Position numbers and translations under genes: made by a program
Shown: piece after piece, positions 30,650 through 38,464 of the stretch
Position numbering within the stretch: the stretch's first letter is position 1
Layout: each line of letters starts with the position of its first letter
Notes under the pieces: generated by a model
Seen by the model: only the letters and a program-made list of their open reading frames with translations
Told to the model about the DNA's origin: nothing
Database searches by the model: none
Assembly (NCBI RefSeq): GCF_000242255.2
Contig: NC_017033.1
Span: 930,001 to 994,000, forward strand
DNA length: 64,000 bases
Origin: Frateuria aurantia DSM 6220
GTDB taxonomy: Bacteria > Pseudomonadota > Gammaproteobacteria > Xanthomonadales > Rhodanobacteraceae
Reading direction: 5' to 3'

Positions 30650-31643
30650 GCTCCGGTAGCCGTCATCCAGGGCCCGCAGAAAGGCGATGATATCGTCGAT
30701 ATCATGCTCCGTCATGGCTGGTGGCTGACCCGGCCTCCGATCAAACGGCGCATCGGTGGTATCGATATTGGCTCAATGCCGCCGGGGAGGCTTTGTTGTT
30801 GTTTGGGTGTCCCGTCGAGTCATGCGGATAGACCCGCTCCGCGGAGCTGCTGCGCAGGTTCCGGAACCTGAGTACATCAAGCAGATCGTGATACGCCCCA
30901 TTCTGGAAATAGACGCCACGGCGAGCCGTGTTGTGCAGTGTCGGGGTCAGGAACATGCCTTGGCACTGGGTTTGAGCGGCCATGTCTCTGCGGATGTGGC
31001 CGCATAAGCCCGGATCGTCATGGCCCGGATTCTTGTTGATCGGCAGGGAAGTATTGCTTGGAACCGGCATGGTTTCGTATGGGGTGTCGGTCAACAAAGG
31101 CGGCAGATGACCGGGACTGGGCTGATTGGCATGACAGCCTGCGCAGTCGGCCTTGCGGGAACCAGTGAACAAGCAAAGACCGCTATATCGCGGAAACAGA
31201 TCCGCGGCGCCATGGCCGCAGGCCAATTGCTCCGGGTTGCGGTTGTGCGTCGGGTCTTCGGTATGGGCCTGAGAGCGGTCCGGCCGGAACGGGTTGGACT
31301 TGTTCGGCCCATTGGCAGCTGCCGAAGCATTGCGATTGTGTTCCAGCAGATCGGTGTCCGGGCCATTGATAGGGGGAGTGTCGGCTTCAGCGATAAAGGC
31401 CGGTTCATCACGAGGGTCAAATACATGCGGGCAGGTGGCGAAACCATGGTCGAAGGATTCGTTCTCCCTGAAGATGATCACCAGATGCTTGATCGGCGTG
31501 ACGGCAGGCCGGGCTTGTTCCGGTGACTCCGTGGCCCCGGCCGGCAGTGCGGTGATGGCCAGCAGCGAAAGGCCTGCATATGGCAGCAGGGCACGGGGCG
31601 ACGGAGCAGGAAGGCATTCCGCTGAAGGGCTGGCGTCGAGCAA
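30650..31643 (-). pseudogene. Chimeric pseudogene: phospholipase C head fused to MauG-like cytochrome c peroxidase tail
   Basis: One minus-strand frame (31643-30741, 300 codons) joins two unrelated families. Residues about 48-155 resemble the start of Burkholderia-type acid phosphatase/phospholipase C (TPIKHLVIIFRENESFDH, EPAFIAEADTPPINGP, NPFRPDRSQAH). From about 156 it becomes the C-terminal half of a MauG/cytochrome c peroxidase: heme site C167-A-G-C-H171, GLCGHIRRDMA, TPTLHNTARRGVYFQNGAYHD. After about residue 281 the frame shifts: the family tail (NIDTTDAPFDRRPGQPPAM, then IIAFLRALDDGYRS) continues in another frame at 30769-30650. The junction lies near 31178. The phospholipase lacks most of its catalytic domain and the peroxidase lacks its first heme domain, so neither can work. 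It probably arose by a deletion between two neighbouring genes. Confidence 0.82.
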
Positions 31644-31866
31644 GGCGGCAGCCGGAGTCGGAGCTCGACGACGTCGAAAAGGACGGAGGCCTGTCCTCGC
31701 AGATGCGCAAGGGTTGAAGATGGCCTGTCAGCAGAGCACGGTGATATGAAGCTTTGACGACGCTGTCGTATTCGAGGCGGACATGCCGTCAGTCCCGACT
31801 GGGTCTGGGAGCGTACAGCCGGGACTGTTGCGGAGGTGGACGACGGTCAGCGCCGCAGGCGCGAGC

Positions 31867-32496
31867 TCAGGCCGGATCGAGCAGGGCGACGCCGGTCTTG
31901 GCGCTGAAATGTTCCGCATAGGCCTGGGCCAGCGGGCCGAACTTGACCCCTTCGACGATGGTCAGTGAGCGCAGCACGGGAAACAGGCTGAAGTCCGCCA
32001 GATTCAGGCCTTTGTGGGCAGCCAGCAGGGCTTCCAGCGCCTGCAGCTGGTGATTGATGTCGGCGATCCATTCCGGAGACTGCTCGATGAGGGCATCGAG
32101 ATCGCCGAAAGCGCGGATTTCGCGGGCACGAAAGGCCTCGCGTGCCTCGGTAGTGGCCAGTTCAGGGAAGTCACCTTCGACGAAGCGGGGCACGGCCAGC
32201 CGGATGGTGATCCGCCACACCGACTTGACCCATGCCTCGATGGCTTCGTCGGTGCTGCCGTCCAGCAGTCGCGGGGCCTTGAGCTGGTCGGCGTAATGCA
32301 CGATGTCCATGCTTTCCGGCATGTAGCTGCCGTCATCCTTCTGCAAGATGGGCGCGATCTTCTTGCCGACCATCCGGGTCGGGGTTTCGGCATCGCCTTC
32401 CATCAGGATTTCCAGCTCGAACGGCAGTTTCTTCAGGGCCAGTCCCATGCGGGCCTTCACGCAGAACGGGCAGTGATCATAGATGTAAAGTTTCAT
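31867..32496 (-). CDS. grxB: Glutaredoxin 2 (GrxB)
   Basis: This is the GST-like, 209-residue glutaredoxin type. C9-P-F-C12 is the active site (CPYC in E. coli). The thioredoxin-like domain (1-75, with the cis-Pro stretch KKIAPILQKDDG) is followed by the all-helical C-terminal domain. It reduces protein disulfides and glutathione mixed disulfides using GSH. The start at 32496 opens straight into MKLYIYDHCPFC; codons upstream belong to the overlapping gene. The two genes overlap by 20 bp, so translation is probably coupled. Confidence 0.93.
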   Translation of the reverse strand: MKLYIYDHCPFCVKARMGLALKKLPFELEILMEGDAETPTRMVGKKIAPILQKDDGSYMPESMDIVHYADQLKAPRLLDGSTDEAIEAWVKSVWRITIRLAVPRFVEGDFPELATTEAREAFRAREIRAFGDLDALIEQSPEWIADINHQLQALEALLAAHKGLNLADFSLFPVLRSLTIVEGVKFGPLAQAYAEHFSAKTGVALLDPA

Positions 32497-32917
32497 GTGT
32501 CGGACTCGTTGCAGGGTGAAGAAAACAAGGCGGACCGAAGGGGCCGGGCCGTCTCGAGGATGCGGCCAGATCGCGTCCCTCGACCAGCCTCGCAAAATGG
32601 CCATGCAGGTGACGAAGCGACAGCTCGCCATTCTGGCGACGCACGTGGTCGTCGGCATGCCCGAAAGGCTGGATGGCGACCAGATCGTCAGACGAGAGCT
32701 TGTCGGGCGCGGCACGGAAAGCCCGCCGTCCGCGGGTTTCGGCGATGCCGCCGGGCAGGGCCTTGCTGCCATCGTGTTTCGGCAAGGTCACGAGGGCATC
32801 CAGATCATGCGCGACGGCAACCGTGTCGAGCATGGCATCGATGCCGCGGGCATCGGAGAGCGAGTGCTGAGGATGTCGGGAGACCACTACTTGAGCGATA
32901 CGGGCTCGGGTCTGCAT
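32477..32917 (-). CDS. Hypothetical protein, translationally coupled to grxB
   Basis: I do not recognise this 146-residue protein. It is supported by a strong Shine-Dalgarno (GAAGGAG, 5 nt before the ATG at 32917), coding-like third-position GC in the minus frame, and the 20-bp overlap with grxB. The sequence is soluble, rich in His, Arg and Asp (e.g. VVVSRHPQHSLSDARGID, LSSDDLVAIQPFGHADDH), with no signal peptide, membrane segment or Cys. An open frame also exists on the plus strand here (32495-32971), but it lacks a ribosome site and its composition is Met/Arg/Gly-biased like an antisense shadow. Confidence 0.55.
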   Translation of the reverse strand: MQTRARIAQVVVSRHPQHSLSDARGIDAMLDTVAVAHDLDALVTLPKHDGSKALPGGIAETRGRRAFRAAPDKLSSDDLVAIQPFGHADDHVRRQNGELSLRHLHGHFARLVEGRDLAASSRRPGPFGPPCFLHPATSPTHETLHL

Positions 32918-33460
32918 GAGGGCTCCTTCACGACATGGTTGGGCCACGTTCCGGAACGCGCCGGACGGTAGCCAGGCCGGTCCGGCGAGCCGAAGGCGCG
33001 GAACCGGAGATCGATCCGGCAGGCCGGGAGACAGGGCTTAATGTAGTGGAGTTTGCGTGCCAGGGCCATGTCCCGAGCCGGCAGCGACGATGGCTGCAGG
33101 CGATCGCGGTCCGGATGCCGGCATCCGCCAGCCGCCGGCCGGCCGGCCGGCAAGCAAGGCATCACGCACGCCGGAGACGGTCCGGACCGGGCGCCAGCTT
33201 TTCGTCTGCATCGACGTACGTCCGGTCCGGAGTGCCGCCGCGCGCAGGTCGGTCGCTCAGGTGAATTTGACGGGGACATTCCAGCGGCGGCCCGTGGCGC
33301 GGCGGGGCCGCAGGCGGCGGATATCTCCGGTGCGGCGGGTGCTGCGTGGCGCAGGTCGGCAGCAGCGTGGCCTCACACCGGCGAAGCGAAACATTTATTT
33401 CTAAATCAGGCCCGAATTGGTTGAATCCACCTTAATTCGAAATGAATCATGCGATTGCGA
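32918..33460. other. Long non-coding stretch before the HTH gene
   Basis: About 540 bp with no supported gene. The first part is very GC-rich with simple GGCC iterations near 33140; from about 33385 it becomes abruptly AT-rich, leading into the promoter of the HTH gene. I see no tRNA or repeat pair that would mark an insertion site. Confidence 0.5.
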
Positions 33461-33506
33461 TTGACATTGGGTGTATAAGAAAGAAATCTAAAGCGACCTT
33501 TAGATT
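33461..33506 (+). promoter_or_regulatory. Promoter and 9-bp palindromic operator of the HipB-like gene
   Basis: TTGACA at 33461-33466 is a consensus -35. A perfect inverted repeat AATCTAAAG (33485-33493), CGAC, CTTTAGATT (33498-33506) covers the position where the -10 must lie (AATCTA at 33485 with an 18-bp spacer). This is the layout expected for autorepression by a small HTH repressor, 21 bp upstream of its ATG. Confidence 0.6.
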
Positions 33507-33527
33507 CTCTGGATTCCGGGGTGTGTG

Positions 33528-33773
33528 ATGTATCGACCGATCGAGTCTGCAACACAGTTGGGGAAAATCATCCGTGATCAACGCAAGGGGCATGGCCTGC
33601 GCCAGGAAGACCTTGCCTCGATGATTGGCGTCAGTCACGTTTCATTGGCGCATATCGAGCAGGGCCGGCCCTCGGCCAAGCTGGGCAATCTGCTTGAGCT
33701 GATGAGTCAGCTCGGGTTGCGGCTGGTGATTGATGTGCCCGCCGAAGAGCGCGTTCTGGCCGCGGAGCCCTGA
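33528..33773 (+). CDS. XRE/HipB-type helix-turn-helix repressor, no toxin partner
   Basis: An 81-residue Cro/CI-type HTH protein: helices 2-3 are RQEDLASMIGVSHVSLAHIEQGRPSA (split here as a five-helix domain, residues about 12-66), with a short beta tail LRLVIDVPAEE as in HipB. Start is ATG at 33528 or the GTG just before it. HipB-like antitoxins are normally followed by hipA, but the next 290 bp contain no frame, and the next gene is a chemoreceptor. GC content is visibly below that of the neighbours, which suggests acquisition or loss of a partner gene. Confidence 0.82.
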   Translation: MYRPIESATQLGKIIRDQRKGHGLRQEDLASMIGVSHVSLAHIEQGRPSAKLGNLLELMSQLGLRLVIDVPAEERVLAAEP

Positions 33774-34000
33774 GATATTTCCGATGCCCGGCACGTGCCG
33801 GATCCGAGACGGGATCCATGGCCAACGCCCGGCCCTGGCCCTTGGGCGAACCGGTCTCGACCATCGGTGCGGCCATGGCGGGTTCGGACAGGTAGGCATC
33901 CGATCGGTGCAGGGATCGCGCCAGGCGCCGGAGGCGTGACGTGTGACACGGTCATTCCGTGATCTTGTCGTGGTGGAAAAATCTTTTCAGCACAGAGGCT

Positions 34001-34026
34001 TAAGATTCTTTGGCCGATGTCGATAA
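34001..34026 (+). promoter_or_regulatory. Candidate sigma-28 (FliA) promoter of the chemoreceptor gene
   Basis: TAAGATTC (34001-34008), 10 bp, then GTCGATAA (34019-34026) resembles the FliA consensus TAAAGTTT-N11-GCCGATAA, with 7 of 8 matches in the -10. It would start transcription near 34033, which excludes the TTG at 34010 as start codon and supports ATG 34067. Confidence 0.45.
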
Positions 34027-34066
34027 CCCAAGGTTATCCAACGCTGAAGTAGACGGTCTGCGCCCC

Positions 34067-35644
34067 ATGCCCTCGTTTGTACGTTTCGTGATGAAATTCC
34101 GGGTGGTCGCCATCATCACCCTTTGTCTGGTGATTCTGCAGCTGGGCTTTCTGCTCACCTCCGGTTATGCGGCCCGTGCCATCGTGCATGGCGACCATGC
34201 CGCCAGCCAGTTGATCGTTGATCAGGCCGACACGCTGGCCCTGGTCGATTCGATCAATCACATGCGTACTGTCCGGGCCGAAATGGGGGCTACGCTGGCC
34301 TATATCGAAGCCAAGGACCGCCAGCAGGCCGATTGGCAGCTGCAGCGAGCGGCCGACAAATTCAAGCTGGCGACGGATGCCCTGGCCCGTTACCGGCAGG
34401 CACCCGGCAAAACGCCCGACGAGATGGCTCTGCAGGCGGAGTTGGCGGCTGCCTTCACACGCTATGTCGATCAGGGAATACGGCCGCTGATGGCCGCGGC
34501 CAAGGCCGGTGATGCCGCCACCTACAACCGGCTGCTGACCGAGGTGGTGGCAAAAGATGACTTCGCCTACGAGCAGGTTCTGGACCGCGTGCTGGCCTGT
34601 CGCCAGCAGGCCGGCAAGCAATTGATCCTCCGGACCCACCAGCAAGCGGATGACTCGTTCCGGCTGCAGGCGATTGCCGCAGTGCTGCTGTTGCTGGTCG
34701 CCATCGGCATGCGCTGGATTCTGGTCCGCACCGTGGCCCGGCCGCTGCAAGTGGCCGAGCAGCTGGCGGATGCCGTGGCCCATGGCCAGCTGGGCCATCA
34801 GGTCGATCTGGTCGAAGGCAGTCGTCATGAGGTGAACAGCCTGCTGCACTCGCTGGCCGAGATGGATGCCAAGCTGGTGGCCATCGTGCAGCAGGTGCGC
34901 GGCAGCAGTGTCGAGATCAGCGCGGCCTCGGAACAGATCAGCCGCGGCAACGAGGATCTCAGCCAGCGCACCCAGTCCCAGGCGGCCAGTCTGGAGGAGA
35001 CGGCCGCCACGATCGAGGAAATGACCAGCAGCCTGCGTCAGCATGCGGCGCATACGCGTGATGCCAATCAGCTGATGGGCACCAGTCGTGATCTGGCAGC
35101 CAGCGGTGACAAGACGTCCAAGGAAGCCATGGAGGCGATTCAGGCACTGGCCGATTCCAGCCGGCGCATGGCCGAAATCGTCGGAATGATGGATGAAATC
35201 GCCTTTCAGACCAATATCCTGGCGCTGAATGCCGCAGTGGAGGCGGCCCGCGCCGGCGAGCAAGGCCGCAGCTTCGCGGTGGTGGCCTCGGAGGTACGCG
35301 GGCTGGCCCAGCGCAGCGCAGGTGCAGCCAAGCAGGTGCGTGCACTGATCGAGGAGGGCAGTGCGCACATGGATTCCTGTGAAATTCTGACCCGCTCCAG
35401 CAATGACGGGCTGAGTCTGATTTTCGACAGCGTCGGCCAGATGTCCGACATCTTTGCCGAAGTCGCTGCCGCTACCGAGGAGCAGTCCGAATCCATCAGT
35501 CAGGTCAATCAGGCGGTGCTGCGGATGGACGACAACACCCAGCAGAATGCCGCTCTGGTCGAAGAAGCCAGTGCTGCGGCCCGGGCTTTGCATGAGCAGG
35601 CGCTGGATCTGGTCCGGCAGGTCGCCTTTTTCAAGATCAACTGA
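34067..35644 (+). CDS. Methyl-accepting chemotaxis protein
   Basis: A 525-residue chemoreceptor of the Tar/Tsr layout: TM1 (about 11-33), periplasmic four-helix ligand domain (34-197), TM2 (about 199-220), HAMP (220-272) and a long cytoplasmic hairpin. The tip sequence MMDEIAFQTNILALNAAVEA and ARAGEQGRSFAVVASEVR is canonical, so it should couple to CheW/CheA. It ends in VAFFKIN without a CheR/CheB-binding pentapeptide. The ligand domain has no motif that names an attractant. The start at 34067 is chosen because a sigma-28-like promoter overlaps the alternative TTG at 34010. Confidence 0.92.
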   Translation: MPSFVRFVMKFRVVAIITLCLVILQLGFLLTSGYAARAIVHGDHAASQLIVDQADTLALVDSINHMRTVRAEMGATLAYIEAKDRQQADWQLQRAADKFKLATDALARYRQAPGKTPDEMALQAELAAAFTRYVDQGIRPLMAAAKAGDAATYNRLLTEVVAKDDFAYEQVLDRVLACRQQAGKQLILRTHQQADDSFRLQAIAAVLLLLVAIGMRWILVRTVARPLQVAEQLADAVAHGQLGHQVDLVEGSRHEVNSLLHSLAEMDAKLVAIVQQVRGSSVEISAASEQISRGNEDLSQRTQSQAASLEETAATIEEMTSSLRQHAAHTRDANQLMGTSRDLAASGDKTSKEAMEAIQALADSSRRMAEIVGMMDEIAFQTNILALNAAVEAARAGEQGRSFAVVASEVRGLAQRSAGAAKQVRALIEEGSAHMDSCEILTRSSNDGLSLIFDSVGQMSDIFAEVAAATEEQSESISQVNQAVLRMDDNTQQNAALVEEASAAARALHEQALDLVRQVAFFKIN

Positions 35645-35656
35645 GGCCTGGGCGCG

Positions 35657-35815
35657 ATGCCGGTGCGGGCTTCCGTTCACAGTGAATGGGTGAGCGAGAG
35701 CCGGCCGACCCGCTTGGTCGCCACCGACTGTCCGGTCATCCCGGAAGGCGGCGCCGCTTTGCCGCACGTGCCGGGCCAGACACTTGGATTCGGCATCAAG
35801 GCCACCATCTGGTGA
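35657..35815 (+). CDS. Possible small protein or gene remnant (52 aa)
   Basis: A short frame starting 12 bp after the chemoreceptor stop encodes 52 residues with normal composition and codon use (ends PGQTLGFGIKATIW). The last residues look like a C-terminal outer-membrane beta strand, so it could be the tail of a lost TonB receptor or porin. No clear ribosome site is present. I cannot tell a real small protein from a remnant. Confidence 0.25.
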   Translation: MPVRASVHSEWVSESRPTRLVATDCPVIPEGGAALPHVPGQTLGFGIKATIW

Positions 35816-35853
35816 GTATCGCTCCTGACGGGGCTGGCGCGGGAGGGCTTGTC

Positions 35854-36111
35854 ATGGCCACCGGATTTGGCCCCGCTGACGGGGTTCAGGACACGATTCT
35901 GTCCAATCTGCTCAACGAGGTGGACCGCGTACGTGCGGCTCTGGACGGCGCAGGCAGCGAGCATTGCGAGGAATGCGGCGAGAAGATACCGCAGGCGCGC
36001 CGCAAGGCGATGCCCAGTGCGCGCTACTGCATCGCCTGCCAGGCGCGTCATGACCAGGGGGCGACCAGTCATTACAACCGCCGGGGTTCCAAGGACTCGC
36101 AGCTGCGCTGA
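35854..36111 (+). CDS. DksA/TraR-family zinc-finger protein, YbiI type
   Basis: An 85-residue DksA-like protein with the four-Cys zinc finger C38-x2-C41-x17-C59-x2-C62. The C-terminal YNRRGSKDSQLR is the hallmark of the E. coli YbiI subgroup. It lacks the long coiled coil with the two acidic tip residues of true DksA, so a direct effect on the RNA polymerase secondary channel is doubtful and its function is unknown. The ATG at 35854 has a good GGGAGGG upstream. The longer frame starting at 35686 has no family similarity before this Met. Confidence 0.85.
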   Translation: MATGFGPADGVQDTILSNLLNEVDRVRAALDGAGSEHCEECGEKIPQARRKAMPSARYCIACQARHDQGATSHYNRRGSKDSQLR

Positions 36112-36351
36112 CAGGTCCGGGCTGGCCGTGCCAAACCGTATCGGTCGCCGCCATGCGGGGCCGGCGACGGCGTGGGCTGGCGCTTGTCTCTCGCGCAGCC
36201 CGCCTGAACGCTGCGAGCTGCCGGGACTTGAGCTGCCCGTCGTAGCAGATGATGATGGGGCCGAGCCGGAATCCGATGGTCGCGAATGGCGGGGTGCCTG
36301 CGATCGGGTCCGGGAGCTGCTGTGAATGGACTGTCCGTTCGGGAGACCCTC

Positions 36352-37260
36352 ATGCCTGTGGAACGCGATCCAGTACCCGCTTTCATCTTGCGCCGCGATG
36401 CCGGCACCGGATCGGATCCGGTATCGCCTGATACGGATGGCGACAGTGTCGCCGAGCAGTCGTTGACGGATGAGGAGCGCGAACAGGTCGAGGACGGTCA
36501 GCCGCCACGTGCCCTGGTGCTGCATGAGTCGGTGCGGCTGCAGGGCGAGGAGGAGCTGGCCCGCCCGGTCGTGGCCTTGGCCTGGTCGGCTTTGGCGGCC
36601 GGTTTGTCGATGGGTTTTTCGCTGCTGGCGAGGGCGCTGTTGCGCAGTCATCTCGAGGGCGTGCCCGGTGGTTTTCTGATTGAAAACATCGGCTATTGCC
36701 TGGGCTTCGTGATCGTCATCCTGGGGCGGCAGCAGCTGTTTACCGAAAACACGATGACGGCCGTGCTGCCGTTGCTGTCGAGACCGAAACTGGCCGTGCT
36801 GGGGCAGCTGCTGAGGCTGTGGCTGGTGGTGCTGGTCGGCAACGTGGTCGGGGTGGCCATTTTCGCGGCCCTGCTGGCCCATACCGGCATGGTCGATGCC
36901 GGCTTGCGGCCTGTGATCGGAGCCATCTGCGAAGAAGTGATGAAGAATGCCCCGGGCCAGATGTTCGGCAAGGGCATTTTCTCCGGCTGGCTGATCGCGA
37001 CGATGATCTGGATGGTCGCGGCCGCACCACGCCTGAAGCTGCCCATCATCCTGCTGATAACGTATCTGATCGCCATCGGCGGATTCACCCATATCGTGGT
37101 CGGATCCTGCGAGGTGCTGTATCTGGTGCTGACCGGTCAGCTGGGGCTGGCGGGCTATGCACTGGATTTCGCCCTGCCGACCCTGGCCGGCAACGTGGTC
37201 GGCGGCAGTTTCATCTTCGCGCTGATCAGTCACGCCCAGGTGCGCAGCGAGCATGGGTAG
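36352..37260 (+). CDS. Formate/nitrite transporter family membrane protein (YfdC-like)
   Basis: A 302-residue FNT-superfamily channel. An acidic N-terminal tail (about 1-65) precedes six membrane segments (from about 75). Recognisable parts are YCLGFVIVILGRQQLFTENT, GNVVGVAIFAALLA, KGIFSGWLIATMIWMV, FTHIVVGSCEVLYLV (containing the pore His) and LAGNVVGGSFIFALISHAQV at the end. The Q-L-F-T-E-N motif is typical of the YfdC branch, whose substrate is not established. The ATG at 36352 has GGGAG 7 nt upstream; an in-frame ATG at 36286 would add 22 unrelated residues. Confidence 0.88.
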   Translation: MPVERDPVPAFILRRDAGTGSDPVSPDTDGDSVAEQSLTDEEREQVEDGQPPRALVLHESVRLQGEEELARPVVALAWSALAAGLSMGFSLLARALLRSHLEGVPGGFLIENIGYCLGFVIVILGRQQLFTENTMTAVLPLLSRPKLAVLGQLLRLWLVVLVGNVVGVAIFAALLAHTGMVDAGLRPVIGAICEEVMKNAPGQMFGKGIFSGWLIATMIWMVAAAPRLKLPIILLITYLIAIGGFTHIVVGSCEVLYLVLTGQLGLAGYALDFALPTLAGNVVGGSFIFALISHAQVRSEHG

Positions 37261-37343
37261 GGCCGCGGCGAACAACGGCCTTCTGCGGCGGGCGGCGGCG
37301 GGGCCGGGTACACTAGCCGGTTCCGAACAGGTTTCAAGGTGGA

Positions 37344-38414
37344 ATGGCCATGAGCGAAAGCCGTGCCCTGACAGTGGATGATACGGCGCAGCAGGCTTTG
37401 TTCCATGCGTTGACGCGAGGTGGGCTGGCGCCGGTGAACGGGCCGACCCTGGTCTGGCGCGGCGTGCCAGGCCGTGGTCTGGAGATCGGCCGGGACTGGC
37501 AGTGGCTGCAGTCCTTCAAGCCGCATGCCGATGCGCTGATCGCCCAGGGGCGGTCGGTGCTCGAGGTCGAGCCCGAAGCGGGAAGTCAGGCTCAGGTGCT
37601 GCTGCTGGCACCGCGTCAGCGCGACGAGGCGCGGGCGGCCATGGCCAGGGCGCTGGATTGGCTGGCGCCTGGCGGCCGCTTGCTGGTGGCCGCGACCAAC
37701 AATGAGGGCGCACGCAGCGTCATGACCGATCTGCAAGCCTTGTGCAGGCTGGATGGCGAATTGAGCAAGCACAAATGCCGGGTGGCCTGGGCCGTGCCGG
37801 ACGAGGCTCGGGTCGATGCCGGCTTGCGTGCGGCCTGGGCCGGCATGGATGAGGTCAGAAAGGGGCCGGCGGGCTATTTCACCCGCCCGGGCCTGTTCGC
37901 GTGGGATCGGGTCGATGCCGCCTCCAGTCTGCTGCTCAGTCAGTTGCCGGCGGTTCTGGCCGGGCGGATGGCGGATCTGGGTGCCGGTTACGGCTTGCTG
38001 GCCGCGCATCTGCTGCGGCACTGCCCGGGGCTGAAATCGCTGGATCTCTACGAGGCCGAGGCACGCGCCCTGCCGGCAGCGCAACTGAACCTGCGGCAGG
38101 CGGCGACGGAGACCGGTCGCGAGGTACCGATCCGGTTGTTGTGGTCCGATGTCAGTCAGGGCCTGGACGGGCGCTACGAGGTGGTGGTCAGCAACCCGCC
38201 TTTTCATCTGGGACGGGCCGATGTGCCGGCGCTGGGGCAGGCCTTTATCCAGGCGGCGGCGGAGGCGCTGGTACCCTCGGGTCAGCTGTACCTGGTCGCC
38301 AACCGGCATTTGCCCTACGAGGATCTGCTGCGGCGACGTTTCGACGAGGTCAGAACCCTGGTCGACGCACAGGGTTTCAAGGTCATTCGCGCCACCGCCT
38401 TGCGTACCCGCTGA
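37344..38414 (+). CDS. rsmC: 16S rRNA (guanine-1207 N2)-methyltransferase RsmC
   Basis: RsmC methylates G1207 in the 30S subunit. The 356 residues form two tandem methyltransferase-like domains. The N-terminal one is degenerate and serves RNA binding and folding. The C-terminal one has SAM motif I MADLGAGYGLLAAHLL (about 209-224) and the catalytic N284-P-P-F-H of N2-guanine methylases. Length and order match the family. A second ATG two codons later (37350) is possible. The gene lies 50 bp upstream of rsuA, also a 16S rRNA modification gene, in the same direction. Confidence 0.9.
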   Translation: MAMSESRALTVDDTAQQALFHALTRGGLAPVNGPTLVWRGVPGRGLEIGRDWQWLQSFKPHADALIAQGRSVLEVEPEAGSQAQVLLLAPRQRDEARAAMARALDWLAPGGRLLVAATNNEGARSVMTDLQALCRLDGELSKHKCRVAWAVPDEARVDAGLRAAWAGMDEVRKGPAGYFTRPGLFAWDRVDAASSLLLSQLPAVLAGRMADLGAGYGLLAAHLLRHCPGLKSLDLYEAEARALPAAQLNLRQAATETGREVPIRLLWSDVSQGLDGRYEVVVSNPPFHLGRADVPALGQAFIQAAAEALVPSGQLYLVANRHLPYEDLLRRRFDEVRTLVDAQGFKVIRATALRTR

Positions 38415-38464
38415 AAGCTCTGTGCCGCGCGCAGGTGGCATGACTACATATCTGAGTATCTTTC

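Noticed and set aside
32495-32971. Plus-strand frame opposite the grxB-coupled gene
   Set aside because: No ribosome site; composition typical of an antisense shadow. The minus-strand frame has a strong Shine-Dalgarno and better codon use.
33053-33424. Overlapping frames of about 120 codons upstream of the HTH gene
   Set aside because: They exist on both strands because of GGCC-type simple sequence; Arg/Pro/Gly-rich and without initiation signals.
36129-36325. GTG-initiated 65-codon frame between the YbiI-like and YfdC-like genes
   Set aside because: No ribosome site, no recognisable motif, and partly overlaps the possible upstream extension of the transporter; composition is not decisive.
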